From contig CM037843.1 in assembly GCA_021234535.1 (NCBI GenBank), positions 2,112,198-2,176,197 on the forward strand: a stretch of 64,000 nt of DNA, written 5' to 3'. The stretch is from Stichopus chloronotus. Taxonomy: Eukaryota; Echinodermata; Holothuroidea; Aspidochirotida; Stichopodidae. Position numbers and translations under genes: made by a program. The notes under the pieces are model-generated. The model was given only the letters and a program-made list of their open reading frames with translations, was not told the origin of the DNA and searched no databases. Position 1 is the stretch's first letter. Each line of letters starts with the position of its first letter. This document shows positions 23,165 to 36,684 of the stretch, piece after piece.

Positions 23165-25444
23165 CTGCAATGAGTGCGAAGTTGCAAACCACCATATTTT
23201 AAAGATCTGTAGAAACTGAATGTACTGTACACTTAATTAACACTTGCTTTACTGTCACCAACACTGACAAATTTACAAATGACAGACAGGCCAAAATCTG
23301 TAAAGTATTGAATCAGTTCTACAGTGGTCGCCTGGTCGGCATCAGTCAGGCCTGACCAGCACGGGGGATTTCCACCCAGCAGTCCTGATGAAAAACGCTG
23401 CTTCCGACCAGCGCTAATATCCACATAAAAACTGTTTTAAATGTAACTTTTCATAAAGGAAAGTACTCCTTACATTCATTTTTCTGCCTTTGAAAGGAAG
23501 TGACAAGGTACTGTACAATCCCCTCCTTTTCATTTCCATAAAATATGCTGTAAATATTCAATTATCTTCATTTGTTACTTAAAAAGAGGAGACTTTATGG
23601 CAATGTTTGACCTTACATTAATAGATGGCCTTTAAAACCCTTCAAATAACACCTTATGCGAGCCTTGAAGCTGCATGTTGTCCCCCTGAATCCACTTGCA
23701 ACTTTCGCCAAGGACAGCGTCAATTTGGAATCATGGTTTAGAAAGAATAAATCCCCCCCCCCCCCTTTTGAGTTTCTGGTGGAATCCCTGCTCCTAATGT
23801 AGTATAAACTCCAGATGACATTTGACCCACATCCAAACAATCCCAAGAGAGATGTTTACATAGTGCACCTACCCTGTACACACCGACTTTGTAGCGTCCC
23901 ATTATTTCCTTTTGAAATTAGAATACACTTTTTTTGCACTCTATGACCTCAGATGGCCTCATATGACCTTTGACCTCCAAGAAAACCCTCACAATCTTAC
24001 ATATTTACTTAAAATGCAGTACTTAGGCCTAAATACCCTCCAAGTTTGAAGTTGATGCAACATGTGGTTCCTGAGATACTGCCAACTTGGTTGTCTACAG
24101 CTCCATGCTAATGACCTCAGGTGACCTTTGACATACACCAAGAACAATCCAAGCCGAGATCTTTACATGATCTACCCACAGACCGACTAAAATCCATCTT
24201 CAGATTGCCTTCAAAAGCTATCTGAGCAATCACATGAGTTCTGGTACACACACACAAACACACACACGGTCGCAAAGATTCCTTGACAGCCTTCGGCAAG
24301 GAATAAAAACACAACATGGAGGAATTCGACTGAGTGACGTTGTTGCAAAGATTTATACTACTGTAAGTATATGGGACTCCTCCCATGACTTAACTGTGAG
24401 AGAAATCGTAACAGTAAAGTCAGACCATTGCCTTAGGGCAAGGTCAAGCAGTAACGGAGGGACATCTGACTGCACTCCTTACACATTTGGTCTACCTTTG
24501 CATTAGTTTATGGAAATATTTTCCAATTTCTTATGTGGCTACCTGTATATACTGTAGGCAAGGAAATACTTGCCTCATTGCCATATAATAAATTCTTAGT
24601 ACTGTCACCATGGTAGAATTGTGGTCTCGAAAATGTAATAGTAACAGAGGGACACAACATTAACATGTGTTTTCACACTTTTTTTTTTAAAATATGTCAA
24701 ATCCACAGTTCTTAAAATCACAACTTTCATGTAACTGATATCATATGTTGGCTAGTACATTAATTTATGTGTTCCATGTGGCAAGTAGGTCAACATTTAT
24801 CAAATTTCAAATCTAGACTTGTTAATTAATGGTAACGGAGGGACAATCCAGATGTAACAGAGTTACATGTAGCGTGCCATAACTGTAATGCATGTAGCCT
24901 GTTTTTAAGCTAAAGGAAGTATATAATATCTATCACTGAAATTGGAAATAACAGTTAACATTTTAACATTATGCCTCCTATCTTTTAATGAAACATTAAA
25001 ATAGAAGCGGACTATAGCTAAAAACCTCAGATATGCAGTATTTCAACTCCTTTCTTGATCCCACTTGAAGTCATGATGACAGACTTTGTTAAGTCCACAT
25101 GAAGGTGCTGTACAGTAGGCCTACAGTACTGTAAGTGCTTTTACTTAATTTACAGTAAACTAGCATATGCTAGGTACAGCTTAGTCTTGAGATAAAGGTT
25201 TTCACTTCACCACTGGTGACCCCACATGACACTCGACCTCTACTAAAAAGTGTAGGGATCATCACTTCATCAGCTATACAATGTACACATAAACAAACAT
25301 TTACATACGTGTACATAGATATAAACATACTGTACATACACACTATACAATACATACTGTACTGTACATGCACTTGTACATACATACTGTATATACAGGT
25401 ACATACATACAAACACACCCCCCACACACATGTACAGTACACGT

Positions 25445-25566
25445 ACATACATACATACATACATACATACATACATACATACATACATACATACATACAT
25501 ACATACATACATACATACATACATACATACATACATACATACATACATACATACATACACACACCC

Positions 25567-25597
<31 letters not shown>

Positions 25598-25910
25598 CAT
25601 ACATACATACATACATACATACATACATACATACATACATACATACATACATACATACATACATACATACATACATACATACATACATACATACATACAT
25701 ACATACATACATACATACACACACCCTTACATACACACACCCATACATACATACATACATACATACACACATACATACATACATACATACATACATACAT
25801 ACATACATACATACATACATACATACATACATACATACATACATACATACATACATACATACATACATACATACATACATACATACATACATACATACAT
25901 ACATACATAC
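25445..25910. repeat. (ACAT)n microsatellite
   Basis: About 465 bases of ACAT repeat are broken by three short CA/CCC interruptions (about 25556-25567, 25715-25745 and 25766). Long open frames of repeating Tyr-Ile-His-Thr or Met-Tyr-Val-Cys in every phase are artefacts of the repeat. Confidence 0.97.
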
Positions 25911-25914
25911 TGTA

Positions 25915-26705
25915 TACCATTTTTACCCAATAAATGCCCTGGGGCAATTTTCAAAAGGGGGGCATTTATTAGGGTCATTTTGTCAAGACAAATTCTTACC
26001 TTGCAAATTCCATGTTGCTATTTACTCTACTGTAGAGCGCTGAAGATGCGTGGCACTATAGAATCTTTGCTAAACACAGTGCAGCGTAAGGATGAAAACC
26101 TTTACAGCATGACGAAGTTATATCAGAAAAAAAAAAAACTGAAATGCTCCAGGAAATGTTACACATGTCATGTAAACTAATCTATATTAGATATATTTTT
26201 GAAGTTAAAATATGCAAAAGTGTCTCTTGAAAATAAAATATAACAGATCTTGTGAAGCCTTCCAAACATTTACAATGATTATATCCTAATGTGGTGAGAT
26301 GTATAGCAAATAGCCCAACCACCTTGGCGATTGCGTATTTCATCGCTGGTGAAAGTGAACAGCTGACTATTTGTAAATTACAGGGGTCGTGTTATTGAAA
26401 GAAGCATATAAATGATCTTTTGTTGTTTACCAATCCTAGTGGCTTTAAATGTTTACATTCAAGGTTAGAACTTGTAGAAAGCTGGCATTGTTGTGGGTTG
26501 TGATATAGCGTTACGTGTGTAGGCCTACAGAATGCATCAGTTTGTCACGGAGCAATCCACACCTTCCTTTCAAAACAAGTTCAATTTTACACTATTGTGA
26601 TATCAATGGCAGGCGGGGAAGCGAAGCATGATTTGATCACCATCTCTTAGTCCTGAAAAAAAAGAGGGAGGCATTTACTAGAGGGGGTGTTTATTAGAAT
26701 AAATA
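25915..26705. mobile_element. possible decayed DNA transposon with AATAAATGCC-type ends
   Basis: The left part has AATAAATGCCCTGGGGC and GGGGGGCATTTATTAGGG. The right part, inverted, has AATAAACACCCCC and AGTAAATGCCTCCC. This looks like diverged inverted termini about 0.8 kb apart. No target duplication was identified, so the call is tentative. Confidence 0.3.
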
Positions 26706-26990
26706 CAATAATACACATAAAATGTAATGTATACATACATGATATTTGGCAAATAGTCCTGTCTTTAGCAAGAAATCAGAAATTTTCAAAAAGTTGTTGA
26801 TACAGAAATTCATGCAAAGTTTTCCGGGTGCAAAGTGTTTGTCCCTCTCCATGCAAAGAGCCATCAGCTTATTTGGCTAAGATAATTTGCCTTAAAACAC
26901 AACTTTGGATTGAATTGCTTTCAACAGTATGTTTCACAATACAGTCTGGGAAATTTCTATGTATTAAATATTAACTGTTTATATACATAC

Positions 26991-27141
26991 CACTTGCTTC
27001 CAAAAAAGAATAAAAAGCTTCCTTCCTCAGATGAATAACATCCATCCCTTCTCTCCCCTTCCTCGGCAGTTACATGTTCTCCTTGGTACTCCAGAAGAAA
27101 TTCACCTTTTAGAAAGCTTCGAGTAGCAAATACTCCAGAAC
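26991..27141 (-). CDS. SET domain N-terminal half (exon)
   Basis: The exon lies between a pyrimidine-rich acceptor (TTTCTTTTTC tract, AG at 27143-27142) and a GTATGT donor. It encodes SGVFATRSFLKGEFLLEYQGEH, then a Glu-rich helix and GSFLFFFGSK. The G-x-G-V-F-A start with K-G-(E/D)-F-L-L-E-Y-x-G-E is the N-terminal SET signature of the KMT5A/SETD8 group. Both splice phases match their neighbours (G/GT upstream, TG/T downstream). The motif NHS of classical SET domains is VND in the next exon, a variant I recall in KMT5A-like expansions. Confidence 0.8.
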
Positions 27142-27607
27142 CTTCAGTCAAAGAAAAAGAAATACTGTAATGCTTGCACTGTTTCGAATGGCCTTATAAG
27201 TGTAGAGAAGTCTCCTGTCTCCACAGAAGCATTGATCCTGTAGAGTAACTTGCATTCAATTCTGGTATTCTCAAGAAATACTTTACTGAATTAGCATCTG
27301 ACATCAGTAAACCACATATGAAGCTGTGAAGTTACAGGATCATTAATTTTTTAGTTTGTATCCTATTGTAGCTGTGTCAGGGCTGTATGTCACACTTGCT
27401 CTATCGCTATGGGCAAATGAAGAATCAAGTTCGACATACTGTACAGTACTGTAACTTCTCATATCAATTTGCTTGCCCAAATAGGTATTAGTGAACCAGA
27501 GGGAAATACCTGCAATGGTTACCAAGTAGAAGTCACTGTACAGCAGTCTTATCAATGGAGTATAGCAATGGGTACAGTATTTGTTCATGGTACAATTATG
27601 GTGTAAG

Positions 27608-27660
27608 TTGCAATGCAATATGTTTAGTTTGCTATGCAAACTAAACATATTGCACTGCAA
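27608..27660. repeat. 53-base hairpin (25-base arms, 3-base loop)
   Basis: The arms TTGCAATGCAATATGTTTAG (first 20 bases) and their inverse pair over 25 positions with one mismatch around a TAT loop. This is far longer than expected by chance. It could be a tiny MITE core or a short hairpin RNA. It is shorter than usual microRNA precursors. Confidence 0.75.
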
Positions 27661-28865
27661 CAATGCATCTTTGAATTAACATTAGTTCCAGATTTGTCCC
27701 GACTATGCCCTGTTCATATGCACGACATTGGCCTGTAGTCAAGTTCTAATAACGTTGTTGCTGACTACTACATAGTGTACAGTACTTACAATTACACAAC
27801 TAACAGAAGTGTACATACGTATTGTGTGGCCGGCTGGAAGCAGAAGACCACTGCGCAGAATCCGAATGTATAAAGTACAGATGAATGGGCTTAAAATATT
27901 GTCAGTGATTGTGGTACTTGGCGGAATCTGCATTCCCACCCTAAGTGACTGAGGTTTTTTTTTGGCGGGAATTACGGGAAAAGTGTAACTTTATTTTGCT
28001 ACCAACACGTAGACCTACGTTCCAAATTTGTAGTAAAAAGATTACATTGTACAGTACCTTATACCCCACTCATCTTTTTCCTCAGCTCATTTAACATATT
28101 TGAAAGGATAAGCTCAACAATTCCCCCATCCAAAAAGTGGAAATTCCCCTTAAACAGTGTTAAACGTATGTAAAGGTGGTACTGTGTGAAAGTACAATCA
28201 ATGTGACGATTATACTGTAGTAGAGGAGTCATCGCCTGTTGATATTTTTGAAATTGGTTCTGCCCTAGCTTGTGCAGTGTACATACTTAAATACCACATT
28301 TTTCAGCTCTACTACAAATTCACGAACATCAACAACTACCAGTTGCAGAAGCTACCCGTAACCATTAATTTCTTAATATATTAACTTTAGAGACTGTCCC
28401 TTGCACTGCAGAGTAGTAGTAAGGAAAGTTTGTGAATGACATCTCTGCAAGAGCCAATCAGAGGTTAGCATTTAAACAGGTGCAAATTGCCAAATTCCTC
28501 ACTGCCTTGAACACACATCAGAAAATTTTTTGTACATAATATGATGACCACATTTTTATTGCAGCTGTATATAGTACATAGAGCTGCTTTCTTGCGGACC
28601 GTAATACAAGGGAATAAACTTGAGCTTTGCACCTTACATGGAGTATTCAATTTAGACACATTTTCTTTTTTTCTTGACCACGAAATAAGATTTGAAAAAC
28701 CTTTTTTGACATCTTCAGTACAGCTCAAGTATAACTCCCATAGCTGCGCGAATATGCTTGTCTATACTCCTTTACACTTGTTTATATGTTTTTATACTTT
28801 TTTGTATACTTGTTTGTACTCGTTTTTCTACGCACCATATACGCGCGGGGCATTTGTAAAACATG

Positions 28866-29070
28866 AAACCAGCCAAAACCATCCAAAACCAGCCAAAACC
28901 ATCCAAAACCAGCTAAAACCAGCCAAAACCAGTCAAAACCACCCAAAACCTGCCAAACCCAGCAAAAACCACCCATGACCAGCCAAAACCACCCATAACC
29001 AGCCAAAAACACCCCGAAACACCCAAAACCAGCCAAAAACACCCCAAAACAGCAAAAACCGCCCCAAAAC
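28866..29070. repeat. CCAAAACCAG minisatellite in a dispersed element
   Basis: About 200 bases repeat CCAAAACCAG/CCATCCAAAA with 10-base phasing. The left flank (ATACGCGCGGGGCATTTG then TAAAACATGAAACCAGCC) matches, inverted, the flank of the array at 46741-46806. The repeat is therefore part of a dispersed unit. Confidence 0.8.
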
Positions 29071-32000
29071 TACCCAAAAGAAGTCAAACACAGCTATAAT
29101 AACTCAACATGGTGAAAGGAAATGTTGCCGTCTAAATATCAGGTGACTGAATCCGGTACGGCCCTGTTTTTTTTTCTAGCGTATACAGCGTCAGAGGTAT
29201 GGGTTTGCGAAATTTTAGATGCCTTGCTTACTTGAGTGTTGTTTCCTTCAAGGTTGCTAGTTTAAGAAGATATTTTTCAAAAGTCATTCATGTCTAACTG
29301 TTTAACGTTGTCAATGATTGTGATACATGATACTGGATAAAAATGAATTGACTTGAACACAGACTATATATGACCCAGCCAGAAATATCTGACCGCCAGT
29401 GTCAAAGTGGCCCACAGAGGGCCACCAGAGCCACCTGGTTGAACAAAATCTTGTATGATTATATGCAGTCGAGCCAATGGCCCTTTCTTCGGCGGACCGG
29501 CTGCGTGGTCGCCAGAGGTCAGTTCTCCGGCCGACCAAAGTTTGCTATCAGAGATATGGGACTGAGTAACAAAGAATTTGATTTAACCTGGGCTTCCCCT
29601 ACTGGAGTGCTTGGCTTCTATTTCAACTATGCCATGTCTACCCCACCTCCTCTGTCTGTCAATTCAGTTGCAACCTTATCTTCCTCCTTACATTTTGACC
29701 AGCTGGCTGTGTAAAGACTCTCAGGCTAATGACACATTGCTGCAAGACTTTATCAATGTGACAAGTTCATCCCAGAAATGTAACAAAGTGTCTCTTTTCT
29801 TAGGATGTCAAATCATTTGCAGCTAGTTTAGCAACTGAGTGTAGTTATCAACTCGAGTCTCTACTTTTCTAATAGCAGAAATTCCCTGAGTTTTCTATCT
29901 TCTCAGAGAGAATTGGAGGGTTGTGACTCAGTCACGACTTGGTTTTGTCTGTGGTTTATTCAGGTCATGCAAAGGCCCACGGATGAAGGGATGTGCTTTG
30001 CTTTTGTAAAGGTGTATAATGGCTAACAAATAATGATCATGAAAAGGGGAGTTGGGCTATAAATTTAAATGAACTAGTGAGACGTTTCATCTGGAACCTT
30101 CTTTACGAGGGCATCTGGATTTTGAGACATCGTTTGCATCGTTGGTTCATACTCATCCTACAAGCTGTACCTGATTTTTCACCTGTGCTGCAATTGATGG
30201 AATATCATGGCATGCTTACCAGGAGTATACACAGAGTGTGATGTATCTAACTACCCCTATCTCCCATAAACTGACGATAGATTAAAAGTCTGACTGCTGC
30301 ATTCACCAATAAAACCTCGACTCTTGGTATATTAGTTGAGAAATAACAAATTTACAGGGAGCTTTCATAACAGTCATGTAAAACTCTGAGTAATGGGGGA
30401 ATAGTAGAACACTCGAAAGAAAAAAAAAAACGCTTGAAACGTTGAACGAATGCTCTAGACCGCGTTACAGAGAGTATGAACACAAATGAAGCAGCGTAAG
30501 TTTTTATCCTGTTTCATTTATGTTCTTTATTCCAAACCTTTGAATCCCTTTAATGCAGCACAGTCAGTGGTAAAGAACTGACAAAAACTTCCAACGTTCA
30601 AAATACAACTTATGTGCATCAGAATATGATTTATGAACTGCTGAAGCAAAAACATGATACTACATGATAGGATAAAGAAAGCGAAGACAGCTACCACAGA
30701 CAAAAAAAACATTGAAGTGGATGTGTCGCCTAAGTGTTAATCAAAGCACCATATTTTCCTTGAAACAACTGAACCCACCCCCACTCTGCCCACTTATGGA
30801 CGTTCCTTGATGACTCTGGACAAATTTCGGTAGACCGAGACTAAAACTTCATGTGGAGTGGAGGCTTCACGAAGACGATGTTCAAAGGTTATACATTTCA
30901 AGATGTTTTCACTTCGAATGACCTACTCACAAGCTATTCAAATATCACTTCAAAAGAGTTAAGCGGTAAGTTTGCTTTTTCACTAAAATTGGCCTCAAAT
31001 TACTGTCCCTGTTTACTTGAGAATAAAGTTGCTTTAAAGCTTGATGATTAGGAAAATAATCTATACACAATTTAAATTTGGCATAGTTAATATTTCAACT
31101 TCTGAAAAAACACTTTTGCTTTAAAAGAGACCCTTAACTTATAGGGTTGTATTACAAGGGGAGGAAAATGAATGTTAAAACTACTAAAGAAAAACGTATA
31201 CTAAGTATTGTTCTTGTAACTCCAGCTATCTAATTCAGTAGTCTGTGATGTAATGCCTGCCCTACTCAATTTACCCCCTTTTGTATTATTTTACACACTA
31301 GGTTCCGAGACAGAACTGAATTACTTTATGACTCAACTATACAAGCTGTCCAACATTCTCTTCAACGTAGAGTTACCTGCCAAGTCTCTGTGAATGGTAC
31401 AGTAGCTGGAGAATTCTGTATATCCCTCACATAGGACGATATACAAATACAGTTACTGCAGTAATTATACACTTCCCATGCCATAACTCTTACTAGTATG
31501 AATAAAAGAGAGGAAATAACTCCTCCCCAACATAATACCAGAGACTAAGCCCCTACATAGGTCTGTTTCATAACAATGTAAAATTTCCATAACAAACTTT
31601 TTGTTTGAAAAAAGAAAAGCTATAAAAAAAATCAAAATTTTCCTATTAGCAAAACGTACTACCAACTTTACTAACTGGACAGAAAGCAATGAAGGAACTA
31701 GTTGCAATTGATATTAACAGCCAAAAAATCATTACTGACTAGTAAAAGAGGTGTTCAAAACTTATTTAAAGACAGTCAATGCTCCAAAATGAATTTATAA
31801 TTCAAGAGGCTACAGTATATGCATTTCGTTTGAAGTACAGTACATGAAAGGAAGATACTACAGGTTAACATTAAAGATACGTTCAAGAAGACAAACTGCT
31901 TGTTAAGGAGCGCAGTTCTTAAGTAGTTCCAAACGGCACTAGTTTTACAAGCATATGAATGAGAAAATAGAAGGAATGCAAGCTCATCCAATTTTACAAA

Positions 32001-33206
32001 GTAAATCACTGTTAGTTTGCCTCAGACAGCTAAAATGATCCTTCCTCACAAAATACCATGTATCAATAAAGTGATAATTGATGATTGTAGGTGCTAATGA
32101 GGCATGATTTACAGTTTGTAGCCGAATTCTCTCTCTAATAATGTCAGGTGTCCATGCTTTAGGGAATTTTTCACTTCATCTGTTATCTTCGTTAAATTTA
32201 AAGTGAAGTAGGGGTGTCTAGGCAATATGCATTTTTTGAGGTCTAAATGATAGTAGGCATTCCTTGTTCGGCTAACAGTTGGCACCCATTTCCCATCTCC
32301 ATCTGGGTACATGTAACGTTCTTCATGTTTCAGGCAAATATCAAACGGAATTGCAACAAATTTTGTAGGAAAATCAACCTTGCAAGTAGCACATACCCTT
32401 GTTTTCTTTCCAGAGAGATACTCTAAGTAAAATGGGTTCTCATTGTGGTAAACCTGGGAAAATTCTGCCTGTGGTAGAGGTATTCTTTCTCTTGTCAATT
32501 CCACATTCACATCATTTTTCTTGCTCCTATACCTTTGTTTCGGTTTCTTGCCTGCATTCTTGGGTAATTTGTCCCTGTAAAGGGCTGACAAATTTGCTGG
32601 TCGCTTCCTTTTTCCCAACCATTGAATGTAATCTGAGAGTCTTCCTAATATTTGAGCAACTGCAACAGCATGTGCACATATCCTTGTGCTGGCAAAAAAA
32701 GCACATTCACACTTCATTTTATTGTCCTCAAATACAACAAATACTGCTGGAGACTCTGGAGAGCTTTTCTTTTGCACACCTGTTTCTTCTGTAGAGAGTT
32801 TATTGGTAACCATTCTCCCATTAGGAACATTACCAGGTACAGGCATTATACCATTTTTTGAATTGAGTAACCTTTCAGCTTTCTCCCAGATTCCACCAAG
32901 TGTGGCTGTCGATACGCATATACCTGTGACAGATGATGCAGGAATTGTCAACTTTACATAAGTTAAAGAATTTTTTTCTGGTTGCAATAACTGTCTACAT
33001 TGTACATTTTCAGCAACTGAGGACACATTGGGTTTGTATGAAAAAAACTCCTTTAAATGAGAAGACCTTTGAGCAGATGTTTTGCACCGCCAAACATTTG
33101 GTGGAACTCTAAAATGCCCAAATTCTGAGCTCAGTGTATATTCTCCTGCACTGAAGACTGCCTTTTGAGCTTCTGCATACTGACGATCCACAATTTCATA
33201 CTGTTT

Positions 33207-33209
33207 TTA
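33207..33209 (-). other. in-frame TAA inside the transposase frame
   Basis: The frame reads NKWVVFS, stop, KQYEIVDRQYAEAQ with no phase change, so a single substitution probably created it. Confidence 0.8.
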
Positions 33210-34502
33210 ACTGAAAACTACCCATTTGTTTCGCTTCCAATCTACTGACTGCTTGCTTAAAAAATTGACACACTCTATACTATTCTGATTGTAATAAGCC
33301 GGGGGGCAACCCAACCCTGCTTGTTCCCTCACCGACTTAATCATCTTTTGCATCATTGGAGTTGCCTTATGTTTTACAAAATAACCGGCAAACTTAGGTG
33401 GCTCATTCTTTGTACACTGTGATTCAACCAAATTCCACTTTGGAATAAGAACATCAAGTTTGCATTGAAAATCATACTCGCTATCAGCATCTATTAAGCC
33501 TCTGTTAAACAGTGTTCCTTCCTGTTTGCCGAAAATGTCATACATGATTTCCTTAGCTTTTTCATCAGGAAAGCTAAAAGCTCGTAATTTTCTACGGATA
33601 TTATCCTTAAAATGGTTAGTGCACAATAAATTTGTAGCATCACCACCAAGACCTTTTCTAAGACCTTCAAATATATTTCGTTCATCATCAGTGCCAATAA
33701 ACTGAATATTTTCCAAGTGTGGGGAGAATAATTTGAGCTCGCTCCCTAGAAAAGAGAAAGGCTCCTCATCGCGATTAAAATGAACAACGCAAGGACCCAT
33801 GAATACAGGATGCTTTCCTGTTTTGGGATTTATAAGACTAAGGTTCTGGTAAGCTGTGTTTGTTACATAGAAATCACCAAGGTTGTATGTTGTATCTACG
33901 CTAAATATGCAACAAGATCCACGCACTGTACAGAATCTTTCAATATCCTTTACTTGTTGGTCAGTAAAATTAACCCCCACTGGGCCATTCTCTCCCAATT
34001 TAATATTTCTAACAAATCTACGTGTGGCATCAAGGTGTAGCTGTTGCTGGGATATGACCTCACCCAACCAATCATTACAATATTTTCCCCTTTGTCCTGC
34101 TAATGAATTTGCTCTGTTGATGTTGTACAGTTGTTGGCGATCTCTTGGTTCTACAGATGCGTCCATGGAGTTAACACCTCCAGCATCTTCAAAGGTCTTT
34201 CGATAGACCTCGCCATAAGAATGGTTCCCTTCCAGGGACATTCTCATGTTTTCCATAATGCTTTGCTGAGTGCGAATGTACGGCCTTGCTATATGCTTAG
34301 AATTGCCATGTGGCTTTATATCAATTTTTCCTGCTTCATCCTCCCAAAAGTAGTGAATAAGCATGTGATCAAGCCATTCATTTGCATGAAGTGGTCTTAC
34401 TGCTGTCACAACCCGTTTATAATTTTCATTGCTTTTGTTCATGGCATAATACCTCTTCAAAACAAATACATATTGCGAATCAACATACTTATCATGATAG
34501 GA

Positions 34503-34505
34503 TCA
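34503..34505 (-). other. in-frame TGA inside the transposase frame
   Basis: The frame reads LKTRIG, stop, SYHDKYVDSQYVF in one phase. CGA or TGG to TGA are the simplest origins. Confidence 0.8.
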
Positions 34506-35123
34506 ACCAATCCTGGTTTTCAAAACTGGTTCGTTAAATTCTGTAATAGACACTTTGCTTGCCATTTCAACCTTTGGTGAAAATGAACTAATAACAGCAT
34601 AGTAATTCCGCGTGGCTGTTCCCTGAACTTTCCAAGCACCACAGTTACTAGAATCAATACTATCTTTCACAATTGTGCGATTGACTTTGAAAGAACAACT
34701 CTGTGGAACACCATTTACAAAAGGTGGCTTAGGCACTGATGAACATATCAAAGAAGTCTGCTTATCACGCACCAAAGTATCTATTAATTCTGCAGCAGAG
34801 TATGGTTCCTTCCGAAATTCATAAACTTTATTGACAAGTTCTGATGGCACCGTACCTGTCAAGTCACAGACTGGTACCCTGGCTTCAATATCTGAGTCTT
34901 GACTAGAGGTTAATTTGGCCTTGCTTTGGCCTGAAGGTTTCTCTTCAAGTTGATCATAGCTTTGGCTTGCACAGTCACTTGATTGAGGATTCTGTTCCTG
35001 CTCCTCTGAATTACTTTTACGGACTTCTTCATTCTTGAACTGTCCGTCTTTTAGTCCTTCCTTTAGTCATTTGGAAGACAATCTTCTGTAGTCTGGGTAG
35101 TCACTTCATCCTGTTCACAAACC

Positions 35124-36684
35124 CTGTTAATCAGAGGTAGTTGGTATATAGTGAACTATACAGGTATACCGTAAGCTCTGTAGTGAGTACAGATGTACAA
35201 ACCAGACAGTGAAAAGATACCCCTCCTGCTGAAATGAACATATTTGCTTCTATTCTCCTTTTTTGTTCACATTAACAGTGTTTCAAACTAAATTCCTGCC
35301 ATTACAATTTAGGATCAGAATGTCTAGGATCCAGAGATCAAATAAAACCATTTATACCATACTGATAACAAACAGACTTCAAATTGCCCCAAATGACCTT
35401 TGACCACCCAAATCCAGGGGCATTCACTAAGAGGAAGGGCCCAGGGTCAAATCAATTTTTGTTTTGGTACAGGGGTACTTTTTCCAAGCAATCTAATGAT
35501 TAAAGTTTCATTGAAATCCAAAGCATGGTAATCAAGATATGTCATCACATTTTCAACAAAACGTGATCTTGAAGCAAGCATATATCATATCATACCCTCA
35601 CATTAATGAACATTCTTTTGTTTTTATGTCACATTTTTAACCTTTTTTTCCCTCAACAATCCCATATTATGCAAATGTAATTGTCCAAGTGGCTTTACAA
35701 ACTTACTGTCGCTACCATAATGTCCTAATTACTTTAAGGTCAGCACAACAGACTAAAAAGCCAAAGCCAATGCATTTCTGGTCAATGCAAGGAAGTGATA
35801 CAAATTTGCTGCCCTCAAGATTACTTTAGAACACAAATCTAATAACTTTATTTGCTGGTATTTCGAGAAATACATGTCCGATTTGGAAAGAAGCTTTCAA
35901 CAGATTATATAGATACAATTCCTCTTTCACATGTGAAAATTAATTTTTGCCTGAAACCTCCCTATAAAAGTCCATTCATATCTTCAGTATGACATCCATC
36001 AAAGTTTTCATGTGAGAGGAATAATGTTTACAAAGTTTGGACTTGAGCTCTTATGACAACCTTTGACTTCCACCTTACTAAATCAATATACGCCATACTG
36101 TACACATATTACTTCCCGTGGCTGAGATTGTTTGCAAACTTTTGATCTTGTGACCTTTCGTAACCACAAGGATTCCTTTACCTTTGCAAAAACATACAAG
36201 ACCATCTATACTCAATGTGGATTACCAACTTGCTAAGTGTGAAATCCATTGAAATTTCTATGCTTGATATATCATTTTTATGAGGCTTCAATCCTTTAAC
36301 TTAGAATGATCCAGTCATAACCTTTGAACACCACGACCAAAATAGGGCCCAGTAACTTAATATCTAAAAGTCAAGTATAAATGTCATCAAAGATCCTCTG
36401 CTTGAGACAGTGTTGGCTGAGGGATTACAGTTTTCCTGCAGCTACATAGCTCAAAAGTTCCCCCCAAACAATTAAATGAACCGGAAAATTCACTCTATTA
36501 TTTTCCAAAAAACAAGAGTAACATAGCAAATACAATTCTGCTCAGTTCCACACAAACCTCAGAGGAAACTCATCATCTCTGACTACCCAAATAAAACACA
36601 CTCTCCTAAGTTTTCATCAATGGGATTTAAAGATCCATGGGTTTTAGACAACATACAAAGATACATACAAAGATTTATAATTAC
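35124..36684 (-). other. intron of the kinase-transposase gene
   Basis: Donor GTAATT (36684) and acceptor TTAACAG (35124) join AG to G, making an Arg codon and keeping the frame (N-K-R-V-C-E-Q-D-E). The 1.56 kb in between holds no gene. It has several GACCTTTGAC words that also recur elsewhere in the window (for example 23968 and 38756). Confidence 0.6.

Larger units (their letters stand above)
23165..26990 (-). other. intron within the SET domain
   Basis: The donor GTATGT (26990) and acceptor TTGCAG (23165) split a Cys codon TG/T, so the join reads K-C-I-D-A-T, as expected in KMT5A-type SET domains. The 3.8 kb intron holds a long ACAT microsatellite (25445-25910), a poly-C run (about 23753-23765) and no other gene. 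Confidence 0.75.
32109..35123 (-). pseudogene. Mutator-like DDE transposase with SWIM finger (second exon of the kinase-transposase gene)
   Basis: The exon opens after an acceptor ending TTAACAG (AG at 35125-35124), in a phase that matches the upstream exon. An acidic Ser/Gln-rich stretch comes first, then a possible FLYWCH/GCM-like DNA-binding segment (about 34590-34700; F-K-V-N-R then C-G-A-W and R-N-Y-Y). The transposase core follows, with candidate Asp in FSVDTTYNLGDF (about 33880-33912), Asp in GTDDERN (about 33676-33700) and Glu in NSIECVNF (about 33264-33290). The SWIM finger is CECAFFASTRICAH (about 32670-32715), and the protein ends EFGYKL. Lesions are a one-base frameshift near 35066-35075 and in-frame stops TGA (34503-34505) and TAA (33207-33209). 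Otherwise the frame is continuous for about 980 codons. Mutator-type transposases cut and paste DNA, and SWIM fingers bind DNA or protein. Confidence 0.72.

Noticed and set aside
25170..26180. Long open frames of repeating YIHT or MYVC
   Set aside because: They are translations of an ACAT microsatellite and are open in several phases on both strands.
29370..29714. 115-codon plus-strand frame in a GC-richer patch
   Set aside because: The composition is unusual, but no motif, homologue or splice context could be named.
32399..32961. Plus-strand frames of 69-131 codons opposite the SWIM exon
   Set aside because: They are antisense shadows of the transposase frame and carry no motif of their own.
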